A stretch of 64,000 nucleotides of DNA from Adiantum capillus-veneris. Its lineage: Eukaryota; Streptophyta; Polypodiopsida; Polypodiales; Pteridaceae. Positions 22,381 through 32,560 of this stretch are shown here, piece after piece. The position numbers were made by a program, and so were the translations under genes. Where the stretch lies: positions 66,296,935 through 66,360,934 of the forward strand of contig CM043950.1 of the NCBI GenBank assembly GCA_014529385.2. Reading direction: 5' to 3'. How positions within the stretch are numbered: the stretch's first letter is position 1; each line of letters starts with the position of its first letter. The notes beneath the pieces are model-generated. The model ran no database searches and was not told the origin of the DNA. It saw only the letters and a list, made by a program, of their open reading frames with translations.

Positions 22381-23785
22381 TGGGAAAGTGCAAGAGATAA
22401 GCTCACAAATTCTGCGGATCATTCAAAGACTTCAGAAGAATGAGAAAGCAAACTTATGAGTTAGCCAAGAACTTTAAAGTGGGAATCTTTACTCAAGACT
22501 ATTGTAGAGGAAAGACCATTTGCAGAAATTAAAAGTACACAGTAAAGAGAAGTCACTAAAAACTCATTGGCAATTGAAGAAGAGAGACTGACATTTGAAA
22601 AAAAGGAAATACTGACAATACTCAATTTTTTTCAAAAAGGGTTATTTTTTCAATTAAAGCCAAAAAGAATTACAAGGGATGCAAAAAGTAATTACGGAGA
22701 GGCAAAAAAGTTTACAACTCATGAAGATCCTCTAATATATGGTCACATAACCAAGTATCACAAGCGACGCACATGTTAGAACACTCACCCTCTGGAATGG
22801 TTCTACGAGAAACAACCTGAGCGATTTCTCAGGTATGAGCTGAGAAAAGAAAAGGGCCTCTAAGAGGAAGACTCCAGATGGTATCGAGGCAAATCTTGGA
22901 ATGGGGGATGAACTGCACAAGCAAGAACAACCTTTCGGAGAACCCAGGATCTCATGTCCTTTTGACACAGTGGTATCGAGGGCCAAGTCCCAGAGCCTCT
23001 GTAACCATAGCAAGTCGGGTATTGTTGCGGAAATGATCTCTACCCCAGAGAGTCACTCTTGTGAGATGTCGCCATGTCTTTCATATCGTCTGGCCGACAC
23101 AAGAATTTGGCGGAGGAAAGAGGAGATCTTTGTATCGCTCTAAGAACTGTCTTTTAACTGCTTCGTTTGCACTCTGCAAGTGAGAGAGGCATACAGGAAG
23201 AACCAAGTCTTCTTGCCAAGACGCCATCAGATAAGAAAATGACTAAGTTACAAGAGAGTGAAGATCGTTAAAAAATAAGAGGATAACAAGTGCTGATAAA
23301 GAAGTGATTACCAGCAGCTTATAAAGAAAAAGTAGCGTATCGAAGAAGCCACAAACGTGATGACTTATTCAAGAAGATGGCTTATTAAGAAATATTTTCC
23401 ATGACTCCTATATTATATTAACAGAGTTTTGGGGATGAAGAAGTGTAAGAGAGAAGTCAAGTTGAAAGCGTTAACAAGAAGTTAAGTTGCAAGACCTATC
23501 CAAGAAGCTTCATCAATTACGTATTTTATTCGAGTTGAGGATAGCTCTTTCTCTTTTTGTTGGGGAGAGATGTTGCCTTCAAGAGACTCAAAGACCTCTT
23601 GATCAGCAGTCATATCCTTATCAAACCTGACTAATTCACTCCTTAGCTCTTCTTTACCCGAGGAAGTTCAACAAGAAATTCAGGTAGACCCCTATTTTAG
23701 ACCCTTCTACAAGAGATTTAAGCTCAGAACCCAAGGGAACACTTAACTGACTATACCTTAGCAAATGGTTTCTTTACTACCTAGA
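22381..23785 (+). other. Decayed internal domain of element B
   Basis: About 1.4 kb between the inserted gene region and the B integrase. No gag, protease or RT motif could be read in any frame; the longest frames are under 85 codons. A GTTGGGGAGAGATG stretch at about 23560 resembles the purine tract before the B 3' LTR (30547-30557), so B's own interior may be rearranged. It probably holds eroded pol. Confidence 0.4.
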
Positions 23786-23789
23786 AAGC

Positions 23790-24590
23790 TTTAGCCCCTA
23801 GATATTCCTCAGATGAAGTGGGAATGTCTGAGTATGGACTTTGTCACTAGTCTTCCAAAGACAACTTGAAACTATGATTCTATTTTTGTCATAGTAGATA
23901 AGCTCTCTAAGGTGGCTCATCTAATTCCAGCCAAGCAGATAGCCACCGCCATCGACATAGCCCAAGTATTTGTCAAAGAGGTAGTAAGATCACATGGAAT
24001 CCTACAAGAATCATCAGTGAGATCGGGATGTCAAATTTACTTCTAAGTTTTGGCAAGCGATGTTTTGATCTCTGCGTACCGAACTGAATCTCAGCTCAGC
24101 ATATCATCCAGAGATTGATGGTCAAACTGAGCGAGTGAATCAAATCATTGAAGATATGCTTCAAGCATACTGCAACCAACAGCCCCAGCAATGGATCAAG
24201 TTTCTTCCCCTAGTTGAGTTTGCTTATAACTCTTCTCACTATCGCAGCCTCGGAATGTCACCCTTTAAAGCCTTGTATGGTCAGGAATGTTTAGTCCCTC
24301 TTCGATTAGCCGACCCAACTCTTCATGTTCCTACCGCTAAGTCTACCCTAGAAGAGATGGATCATCAACTTCTAGTCATTAGAGACAACCTAAAGAGAGC
24401 TAGTGATAGGCAGAAGAGTTACGCTGATCTTCACCACTCCGCTAGAAGCTTTAGCAAAGATGAACAAGTTTTCCTCAGAATCAAACCCAAACGCAACCCT
24501 TTAAAGCTAGGGAAATTCCGTAAGCTTACATTAAGATATTGTGGACCTTTTGGAATCAAATCAATATCTCCTTTTTGTCCAAAGTACCCT
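23790..24590 (+). pseudogene. Ty3/gypsy integrase core of element B, decayed
   Basis: With a few frame corrections the plus strand reads MKWECLSMDFVTSLPKT, VDKLSKVAHLIPA, then SDRDVKFTSKFWQAMF and SSAYHPEIDGQTERVNQ, giving the three D, D and E positions of a retroviral-type integrase, then DMLQAYCNQQ, the LVEFAYNSSHY block, and a C-terminal LRIKPKRNPLKLGKFRKL block typical of gypsy integrases. An in-frame stop (TAG) at about 24068, small frameshifts around 23870 and 24005-24030 and a frame change near 24560 disable it. The HHCC finger and everything upstream (RT, RNase H) are absent. Confidence 0.88.
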
Positions 24591-25117
24591 TGATCATATT
24601 TTTGTTTGGTTCTTGGGAACAACTTATAATTATTCTTCAAGATATCGATGGCACTTTTGATGTAATTTATTTGTGGATGTAATCAATCGTCATATTTATG
24701 GAATTCAAGCATCTCTAGTCAGTCAATTCTTTTGAGATTCAAATCGTCTATGGTATTTTACAAGTCTAATTGTTATGATACGCGAAATATTTGATTACTA
24801 AATGAAAGATGAGGCAGTAAGCTATAGACATAAGAGAAATAAGGATGGAGGAAATAAATTGAGTACACAAGGGAGGAGATATTGCAAGATTTAATTGAAA
24901 GATCAGTATGAGATCCTAAACTGTCAAGAACATGGTATAAGTTGGATCATATCAATAGAGAAATGAGTCAACACTCAAAACAGAAAAAAGTTAAAGTTTA
25001 GGTAAGAATGGTAAGATTTTTACAAAGTGTATTAAGGCTAGATGGAGAGCGAAGTGAAGAAATGATCTTCAGACCTAACAAGAGAAACACAATCCGGTCA
25101 CACCAAAGGAAAAATAC
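24591..25117. other. Internal sequence of B between integrase and copia C1
   Basis: No coding recognised. The right end, AATAC (25113-25117), is the target duplication of C1. Confidence 0.5.
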
Positions 25118-25344
25118 TGTTGGAATTAGGGTTGCAGAGAAACACACACAGCTTGGAGAAGACGAAGGAAGCTCAAGGCACACAATAGAGAGTGTGTTAC
25201 TTAGTGTGGAATGGAAAGATAGATAGCCCTAGAGTGATGGGCGTATATACAATGCACGGGGGAAAAAACCTCCTAAAGAGGGAAAAAATGCCCCGGCGGT
25301 CCTAGTGTGTTCACACACATCACTACCACATGTATATGGTAACA
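25118..25344 (-). repeat. C1 3' LTR
   Basis: TG...CA ends, 227 bp. On the minus strand it carries a TGTATATACG TATA-type box about 100 bp from its start, the likely promoter in the other LTR. Confidence 0.96.
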
Positions 25345-25346
25345 AA

Positions 25347-25356
25347 TCCCCCCTGG
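25347..25356 (-). promoter_or_regulatory. C1 polypurine tract
   Basis: On the minus strand CCAGGGGGGA ends next to the 3' LTR, the usual start site for plus-strand DNA synthesis. Confidence 0.75.
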
Positions 25357-25419
25357 AGTGATGCGGTGAACGAGAGCTGGCACATGAGTAAAGGGAAGTG
25401 CCATGCCCTGAGGACAGGA

Positions 25420-28101
25420 TCAGTCCACAAAGGGGAGTAAGCCCAAAGCTTTGCGGAAAGCTTCAAGCTTCTCACGAGACAATGCCCTTGTGAAAAGATC
25501 TGCAAGGTTGTCCTGTGTTGGCACATAAGCCAAGCTGATCTCTCCTGCTGAGAGCCTCTCCCTGACATAGTGGTAATGCACCTCAATGTGCTTTGTGCGA
25601 GCATGAAAAACTGGGTTCCTCGCAACTGCCAATGCGCTCTGACTGTCAGTGTAGATAGTGTTGGCAGTGTCCTGTCCAACACCCAAGTCAGCCATAAGGC
25701 GTCTGAGCCATACACACTCAACCGTAGCTGTGAAGACTGCCCTGTACTCAGCCTCACAACTCGAAGTGGCCACAGTAGGTTGCTTCTTGCTCAACCATGA
25801 TATACATGAACTGCCAAGCATGAAACAAAAACCACTTGTGGACACTCGCGTGTCAAAACAACCAGCCCAATCTGAGTCCGAAAAAGCATGTAAGTCTGGC
25901 GGCAATGATCCCCCCTTGGGATAAAACAAGCCAAGATGTAAAGTGCCACTAAGGTAGCGGAAAATCCTCTTGACAGCCTGCCAATGCTTAGACCCTGGGC
26001 TATGCATAAATCTGCTGACCTGCGAGACTGCAAACTGAATATCTGGCCTCGTGTTGCATACATAAATGAGGCAGCCAACAGCAGTTTGGTAAAGAGTGAC
26101 ATCAGCAGGATCGCCAGCATCATGTAGACTCAACTTCAAACCTGTTTCCATGGGAGTGGCAATAGGTTTGCAATCCTCAAGTCCAAACTTACATAGCAAT
26201 GTCTCTATGTAACTTTTCTGACACAAGGCAATACCACCATCACACTGCTTAAACTGTATACCCAAGTAATGATGCAACAGCCCCAAATCTTTCATCTTGA
26301 AAGTAGCATTCAAATCAGCCTTAAATTCAGCAATATGTCTCTCATTTGGTCCAATGATCAGCAAATCATCAACATAAAGAACCACAATGAGAAATACATC
26401 ATCCTCACGCTTTACATACAATGTGCTTTCTGTTGGACTGTTACGAAAGCCTCGTTTAACCAAATGAGTGTCAGCTTTCTCATACCAAGCACGAGGAGAT
26501 TGCTTCAACCCATACAAAGCCTTCTTACATTTGCACACTTTGTCCTCTTGTCCTTTTATGACAAAACCGCGAGGCTGCGTTACATAAACTTCCTCAAATA
26601 TGTCACCATTCAAGAAAGCAGTAACAATGTCTGATTGATGTACATCCCAACCAAAATGAGCTGCCAATGCACATAGAAAACGCACAGTAGTCATACGACA
26701 AGTGGGAGCAAAAGTCTCTTCATAATCTATGCCTTTTTGTTGTGCATAACCCTTTGCAACAAGTCGAGCCTTATGGCGATCGATCTCACCATCCGGCTTG
26801 CGTTTCAACTTGTAAACCCACTTGGTACCAATGGCCTTTTTGCCAGGAGGCAAATCACATAAAGTCCATGTGTCATTCTCTATAAGTGCATCATATTCTG
26901 ATTTCATGGCAGCAATCCAATTTTCTGAATTCTGTGCTTCATCAAAAGACAAAGGCTCCTCAACATCATGTAAACTAGACACAGCCAAAGCATAACAATC
27001 TGATGCATAAGATGCATGGCGAGAGCCTGAACGAGTACGACTAGATAAAGGTGCATCCAATTTACTGTCACGCAAAGTGTGCACCAGCCATTTTGGCATA
27101 CCTCTAGCCTGCTCATTTTCAGCCCTTTCCTCATCAAGTACATCATGTACATCTGCATCAGTAATAGGCTGTTCTAAAACATTTTCAGAAACCCCCATAG
27201 GCTGTACATTTGCCTCATTGGAACTTACATTCGTATTTCCACCACTGAAAAGAGGCAACAAAGTGTCATAAATGTCCTGTGAGCTTACATTACTGTCTCT
27301 AGTACATGACAGCAAGGGTTGAACAGAATCTTCCACAAACACTACATCCCGTGAAACCAAAATACGTTTTGTTTGCGGATGATACAACCTGTAACCTTTG
27401 CTTTCAGCACCATAACCAACAAAAATACATTTGACAGCCTTATCATCCAATTTTCTGCGCTGCACTTGTGGCACTAAAGCATATGCCAAACAGCCAAAAA
27501 CACGCATGTGCTCAATAGAAGGTTTTCTATCATGCCATGCTTCATATGGAGTAATAGACTGCAAAGCTTTCGTAGGACACCTGTTAAGTACATAAGTGGC
27601 ACACATGATGGCCTCAAGCCAAAAAGAATGCGGCAAAGCTTGACTTTTGACCATACATCGTGCCATTTCCGTTAGTGACCTGTTTTTCCTCTCAGCAACA
27701 CCATTTTGCTGAGGTGTATAAGGCACTGTACATTGGTGTTTTATCCCACGACTAGCCAGAAATGCATTAAATTCATGAGACATATACTCCCCCCCTCGAT
27801 CGGAACGGAGGGTGCCCATAGTACATTTTGAGACATTTTCAGCCATAGCCAAAAATTGTTTGAAGCACATAAAAACTTCGGACTTCGCTTTAAGCGGAAA
27901 TACCCACGCATGCCTGGAGTAATCATCAATGAAAGTCACGAAGTACAGGTAATTGCCCAAGGACGGAGTTTGCATGGGCCCACAAACGTCACTATGCACA
28001 AGCTGCAACCTACATGTGGCCCTAACTGAACCATCCTTTGGAAACTTAGAACGCTGCATTTTACCCAGAATACAGCCTTCACAAACATGTTTGATAGGTG
28101 C
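25420..28101 (-). CDS. C1 pol: integrase, reverse transcriptase, RNase H
   Basis: Reading onward from the stop at 28102-28104, the same frame continues for about 893 codons. It starts with the CC half of the integrase finger (CEGCILGKMQ), then the DDE integrase core: VHSDVCGPMQ, LRSDRGGEYMSHEF, VPYTPQQNGVAERKNRS. The RT follows, with WVYKLKRKPDGEIDRHKARL, VTAFLNGDIFEEVYV, LYGLKQSPRAWY and the catalytic VLYVDDLLIIG. RNase H follows with FSDSDWAGC, SSCEAEYRA and TDSQSALAV. All catalytic residues are visible and no other stop is present. The separate open frame results from one stop within what should be a single gag-pol polyprotein. Confidence 0.93.
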   Translation of the reverse strand, partial: APIKHVCEGCILGKMQRSKFPKDGSVRATCRLQLVHSDVCGPMQTPSLGNYLYFVTFIDDYSRHAWVFPLKAKSEVFMCFKQFLAMAENVSKCTMGTLRSDRGGEYMSHEFNAFLASRGIKHQCTVPYTPQQNGVAERKNRSLTEMARCMVKSQALPHSFWLEAIMCATYVLNRCPTKALQSITPYEAWHDRKPSIEHMRVFGCLAYALVPQVQRRKLDDKAVKCIFVGYGAESKGYRLYHPQTKRILVSRDVVFVEDSVQPLLSCTRDSNVSSQDIYDTLLPLFSGGNTNVSSNEANVQPMGVSENVLEQPITDADVHDVLDEERAENEQARGMPKWLVHTLRDSKLDAPLSSRTRSGSRHASYASDCYALAVSSLHDVEEPLSFDEAQNSENWIAAMKSEYDALIENDTWTLCDLPPGKKAIGTKWVYKLKRKPDGEIDRHKARLVAKGYAQQKGIDYEETFAPTCRMTTVRFLCALAAHFGWDVHQSDIVTAFLNGDIFEEVYVTQPRGFVIKGQEDKVCKCKKALYGLKQSPRAWYEKADTHLVKRGFRNSPTESTLYVKREDDVFLIVVLYVDDLLIIGPNERHIAEFKADLNATFKMKDLGLLHHYLGIQFKQCDGGIALCQKSYIETLLCKFGLEDCKPIATPMETGLKLSLHDAGDPADVTLYQTAVGCLIYVCNTRPDIQFAVSQVSRFMHSPGSKHWQAVKRIFRYLSGTLHLGLFYPKGGSLPPDLHAFSDSDWAGCFDTRVSTSGFCFMLGSSCISWLSKKQPTVATSSCEAEYRAVFTATVECVWLRRLMADLGVGQDTANTIYTDSQSALAVARNPVFHARTKHIEVHYHYVRERLSAGEISLAYVPTQDNLADLFTRALSREKLEAFRKALGLLPFVD

Positions 28102-29706
28102 TTAAGGAGGCGGCAAAGAAGCAACCATATCAGATTTCTGCAAACGCAGCAAACTGGCAAAATTCAGATGACCAAAACGTGCATGCCAAAGTTTTGCATC
28201 TGAAATAGCCCTTGAATCTGCAACAGCATTTGCAAAATTTTGTCCACACTTGTCATACAAAGTGAGCTTATACAGCCCACGGCACAAAAGCCCAGATGCA
28301 ACAATTTCATCACCAAAACTGAGATCATGAACTGTACATCTGTCATCCACAAATTTGACTACAAGTCCAAGTCTAGCAAGTGCGGATACAGACAAGAGAT
28401 TCTTCTTGATCCCAGGTACATAAAGTGCATCAACAAGTGTGAAGGAACTGCCATTAGCAGCAGTGAGCACAATCTTTCCAACTCCCTGAACTGGATAAGA
28501 GGCGTTGTTGGCACAAGTGACTGAATTCCCATGAGGGACAGACTCGAGAGAGGTAAACAATTCACGATGTGAGGTAATGTGCTTTGTAGCACCACTGTCG
28601 AAATACCACACATGTGAATCTGCAGCAACTGACAAGCATGCATCATGGACAGCAGGATTGTAAGTGCACTCTGCGCTAAAAGCCCATTCTGCATCAACAT
28701 CAGCATCACAATCTCCTTTCACAGAAGACTCAACAATGGCTGCATTTGTAGTGGAACCAGCATTTGCAGTGGAACCACCCTCTTTCTTCTTAGCCTCTTT
28801 GGCCTTCAACTTAGGACACGACTTGATCAAGTGATCATTGGCTTTACAATAATGGCAACGCATCTTCTTTTTGCCCTTATCACCAGAATTGCCAGACGAA
28901 GTGCTGCCAGCAGAAGCATTAGGAACAGAAATTTTGCCACTCGCAGCAGAACCATAAGAAGTGGCTGCATTACTGTTACCACCCTTTCTTTGAGAAGCAA
29001 TAAAAGCCTGTTCAACTGCACGCTGCCTAGTCCTGTTTTTTCTAGAAAGTGACTCTTGCAACAGCAATGTGCATAATGCATCAAACTTGACAACTTCAGG
29101 ATTTCCTTGGGTCATCAGTCTCCAAGTACTAGCAAAAGTCTGGTAGGAATCTGGTAAGGCATCAAGAACAGTCTGCACAAGGGAACTGTCAGAAATGACT
29201 TCACCTGCAGAAATGAGTTGCTCATTGATATCCTTGACACTAGCAAGGAAAGTGTCCATATCATCTTCCTCATGCATAATCTTCGACTCTAGCTCTTTAC
29301 GCAGCAAAGCAATTTTAGCCTCATTGCGGCTTGCATAAAGACCTGCTAGAATATCCCAAGCCTGTTTTGCAGATTTTGCTGAACGGATGTGAGGAATAAT
29401 GGTGCGCTTCACAGACAACGCAATCAATGCATGAGCCTGCGCATCCTTAACATCCCAACGAGCTTGTTCTGCTGTAGGCAAAACAACTCTAACAGCTGCA
29501 ATCCTTGCAGCAAGACCTGCAACATCCTCAATATCGCCTACATCTTCAGAACCAGGACGTACATCAATGCCCTGCACAATGTTCCAGACACCTTTTGACA
29601 CAAGAACGTGTTGCATCATATAAGCCCACATAGGGTAGTTGTCCCCATCCAACCTGTCCTCAGCAGCAAACATCTTGAACACATCTGTGTTGTTGTTGTC
29701 AGCCAT
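28102..29706 (-). CDS. C1 gag, protease and integrase finger (N-terminal part of polyprotein)
   Basis: The start is taken at the ATG at 29706 (MADNNNTDVFKMF), because the decayed C2 copy begins at the same place; the frame stays open 20 codons further upstream. Gag of the UBN2 type: DNYPMWAYMMQHVL and DSYQTFASTWRLM; a CCHC knuckle CHYCKANDHLIKSC; an aspartic protease site WYFDSGATKHITS; then the HH half of the integrase finger, LWHARFGHLNFASLL. A TAA at 28102-28104 ends the frame between the HH and CC halves. C2 has a glutamate codon at this site, so a GAA-to-TAA change is likely (inference). Polyprotein of the retrotransposon capsid, cytoplasmic particle. Confidence 0.93.
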   Translation of the reverse strand: MADNNNTDVFKMFAAEDRLDGDNYPMWAYMMQHVLVSKGVWNIVQGIDVRPGSEDVGDIEDVAGLAARIAAVRVVLPTAEQARWDVKDAQAHALIALSVKRTIIPHIRSAKSAKQAWDILAGLYASRNEAKIALLRKELESKIMHEEDDMDTFLASVKDINEQLISAGEVISDSSLVQTVLDALPDSYQTFASTWRLMTQGNPEVVKFDALCTLLLQESLSRKNRTRQRAVEQAFIASQRKGGNSNAATSYGSAASGKISVPNASAGSTSSGNSGDKGKKKMRCHYCKANDHLIKSCPKLKAKEAKKKEGGSTANAGSTTNAAIVESSVKGDCDADVDAEWAFSAECTYNPAVHDACLSVAADSHVWYFDSGATKHITSHRELFTSLESVPHGNSVTCANNASYPVQGVGKIVLTAANGSSFTLVDALYVPGIKKNLLSVSALARLGLVVKFVDDRCTVHDLSFGDEIVASGLLCRGLYKLTLYDKCGQNFANAVADSRAISDAKLWHARFGHLNFASLLRLQKSDMVASLPPP

Positions 29707-30054
29707 GGTAAATGCTGCACCTGATGTGAAAACTGCCCGAAAATAGGAGAAATGGAGCGGGAACAACTTGTGCTATATAGCACAAACCGTAGAAGACTAT
29801 AAGGCACCTGTTATGCAGAAAACGGCACTGACAGAAAATCTGCACAAAATGACGAAATAACCTGTGCAGAACTGCCCGTAGTGAAAACGGAGGCCGAAAT
29901 GAGCCCAAATCAAAATTCTGAGCAGACCGAGCTCTTCGAGCTCACCCAAAATATTTGTCGACCTGCGAACGCTTGCCAAAGCTCACTGAAATCGGAGAAA
30001 GTGAGCAGGCGTGTGCTGGAGCAGCTGGCGACTAAGCCCGGGAGGACGTGACCT

Positions 30055-30066
30055 GCTCTGATACCA
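30055..30066 (-). promoter_or_regulatory. C1 primer binding site
   Basis: Minus strand TGGTATCAGAGC, two bases inside the 5' LTR, complementary to the 3' end of plant initiator-Met tRNA. Confidence 0.93.
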
Positions 30067-30068
30067 AT

Positions 30069-30295
30069 TGTTGGAATTAGGGTTGCAGAGAAACACACAC
30101 AACTTGGAGAAGACGAAGGAAGCTCAAGGCACACAATAGAGAGTGTGTTACTTAGTGTGGAATGGAAAGATAGATAGCCCTAGAGTGATGGGCGTATATA
30201 CAATGCACGGGGGAAAAAACCTCCTAAAGAGGGAAAAAATGCCCCGGCGGTCCTAGTGTGTTCACACACATCACTACCACATGTATATGGTAACA
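30069..30295 (-). repeat. C1 5' LTR
   Basis: 227 bp, TGTTGGAATT...ATGGTAACA on the plus strand. It contains the TATA-type TATATAC at about 30196-30202 read on the minus strand. Confidence 0.96.
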
Positions 30296-30559
30296 AATAC
30301 CTTATTGAGTAAGATCACACTCAGTAATTAAAGTAACCCCGAGTCATTAGGAATTCGTTATGATTAAGACTTTTGAGTCAGCGTTAAAAATGAAAGAGAA
30401 ATGTATTATTCAAGGACCATACCAGCTTCATTGTCCTTTAATCTAAATACCCTAAAGTTACTGACCATCTTCATTCATAAGTTGACCGAAGATTGAGTCT
30501 GACAATTCTCTAAAGCATGTTTCGAGCTACGGACAACTCTTTCTTTTTGTTGGGGAGTT
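30296..30559 (+). other. 3' end of B interior with purine tract
   Basis: Short remnant of B after C1. It ends TTTTTGTTGGGGAGTT just before the 3' LTR; TTGGGGAG (about 30550-30557) is the likely plus-strand primer tract. Confidence 0.6.
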
Positions 30560-30844
30560 TGTAAGGTCCCTCCCTAAACCCTAGAGCCATTCAGAATATT
30601 TTTTCAGCCTAGAAAATAATTTAGAAAAGGCAAAACCGACAAAGAAGTCATGCGGACAACGAGACTTTACTCCAAAATGAAAAGACAAGGATATTTCGGA
30701 TAAGAAATTACGTCATCCCTATATGATTCCAAAAAGATAAAGATTATTTTATACTTCTTCGTCAAAAGCCGCGTGGGAACTTATCTAGATCAAGAATTGG
30801 AAGAAAAAGGGACTAACTTGATTGAAAGGTAAAGTTAAGAGATA

Positions 30845-31040
30845 AGAATTAAGAAGAAAATTGGGGTCCAATAGGAATTAAGAAGAGAATTGGGGTCCAA
30901 TAGCATTTGAGAAGAGAATTGGGGTCCAAATGGAATTAAGAAGAGAATTGGGGTCCAATAGCATTTAAGAAGAGAAATGGGGTCCAATAACAATTGAGAA
31001 GAGAATTGGGGTCCAATAGGAATTGAGAAAAGAATACCCA
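30845..31040. repeat. 29-30 bp minisatellite in 3' LTR of B
   Basis: Same unit and number order as the array at 6905-7105 with unit-to-unit substitutions. Confidence 0.85.
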
Positions 31041-31047
31041 CCATTTC

Positions 31048-31056
31048 CTATATAAG
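31048..31056 (+). promoter_or_regulatory. TATA box of B 3' LTR
   Basis: CTATATAAG, matching the 5' LTR. It could drive read-out transcription into element A to the right. Confidence 0.5.
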
Positions 31057-31419
31057 CACCCCCTCTCCTTTATAATTTTACACACATATATTGCTAAGCT
31101 ACTTGCATACTTGCCATACTCAAGACTATGCTTAAGTAAATCAAGGTTTCCATCAAACCTTGCTCTTGCTCTCTCCCTCTCTTGAAGGCCAAACCCTCAA
31201 CTCTCTTCCTATCTTGAAGGCCAAACCCTTGAGGGTTTTGTGAAGAAGCTCCTCTCTCCTTTCTCTTCACCATAAATCCCTTTCCTTCTTCCTTGAACCT
31301 CACATCTCTTCAAGAAGGACTTCAACCCCACTTCCCTCTTGTTTAAAGGAGGTAATCTTCATTTCTAGTAGGATTAATTAATCCATGTGTTTTAATACTA
31401 GGAAGGTTTATGTGCATCA

Positions 31420-32560
31420 TTTTAGGTTTTAAGCTTTAATACAAACCTTGCAATTAAGCCAAGTGATAAGAGTATCTATGCATCATAAAGTTAAGCTTCA
31501 AAGGTAGATTTACTCTCGTAAGCTAAGGTAACTTTGCACTTAAGTGTAAGCTTTAGTGAGTACCTTGTACTTTTAGGTTTTAACCTTTAATGGAAACCTT
31601 GCAATTAGGGTCAAGTGATAAGAGTAGCTATGCATCATGAAGTTAAGTTTCAAAGGTAGATTTGCACTTTTAAGCTAAGCATTAATGGTAACTTTGCACT
31701 TAGGTGATTAGTGACTACCTTGTACTTTTAGGTTTAAGCTTTAATGGAAACCTTGCAATTAGGGTCAAGTATCTATGCATCATAAAGTTAAGCTTCAAAG
31801 GTAGATTTACTCTCGTAAGCTAAGCTTTAATGGTAACTTTGCACTTAGGTGTAAGCTTTAGTGACTACCTTGTATTTTCAGGTTTTAAGCTTTAATGGAA
31901 ACCTTGCAATTAGGGTCAAGTGATAAGAGTATCTATGCATCATAAAGCTAAGCTTCAAAAGTAGATTTACTCTCATAAGCTAAGCTTTAATGGTAACTTT
32001 GCACTTAGGTGTAAGTTTTAGTGAATACCTTGCATTTTTAGGTTTAAGCTTTAATGGAAACCTCGCAATTAGGTTAAGTGATAAGAGTATCTATGCATCA
32101 TAAAGTTAAGCTTCAAACGTAGATTTACTCTCGTAAGACAAGCTTTAATGGTAACTTTACACTTGGGTGTAAACTTTAGTGACTACCTTGTATTTTTTGG
32201 TTTTAAGCTTTAATGGAAACCTTGCAATTAGGGTCAAGTGATAAGAGTATCTATGCATCATAAAGTTAAGCTTCAAAGGTAGATTTGCTCTCGTAAGCTA
32301 ATCTTTAATGGTAACTTTGCACTTAGGTGTAACCTTTAGTGACTACCTTGCATTTTTAGATTTAAGCTTTAATGAAAACCTCGCAAATAGGTTAAGTGCT
32401 AAGAGTATCTATACATCATTAAGTTAAGTTTCAAAGGTAGATTTGCACTCTTAAGCTAAGCATTAATGGTAACTTTGCACTTAGATGTAAGCTTTAGTGA
32501 CTACCTTGTATTTTAGGTTTAAGCTTTAATGGAAAGCTCGAAAACTCATAAATTATAGGA
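31420..32560. repeat. Tandem array of about 159 bp units in 3' LTR of B
   Basis: About seven units corresponding to the 5' LTR array, with several units shortened by small deletions (for example near 31525 and 31770). Array drift between the two LTRs is larger than drift in unique LTR sequence. Confidence 0.88.

Larger units (their letters stand above)
25118..30295 (-). mobile_element. Element C1: young Ty1/copia retrotransposon
   Basis: Length 5,178 bp with 227 bp LTRs at 25118-25344 and 30069-30295 that differ at one base by eye (25151 versus 30102), a perfect 5 bp target duplication AATAC (25113-25117 and 30296-30300), a Met-initiator primer site and a purine tract. Gag, protease, integrase, RT and RNase H stand in copia order on the minus strand. 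The near-identity of the LTRs indicates the most recent insertion in the window; it sits inside B's interior. Confidence 0.97.

Noticed and set aside
22901-23143. 80-codon frame as part of B gag or protease
   Set aside because: No zinc knuckle, DSG site or gag core could be read; treated as decayed interior.
26269-26634. 121-codon plus-strand frame and others opposite C1 pol
   Set aside because: Antisense shadows of the intact copia RT frame.
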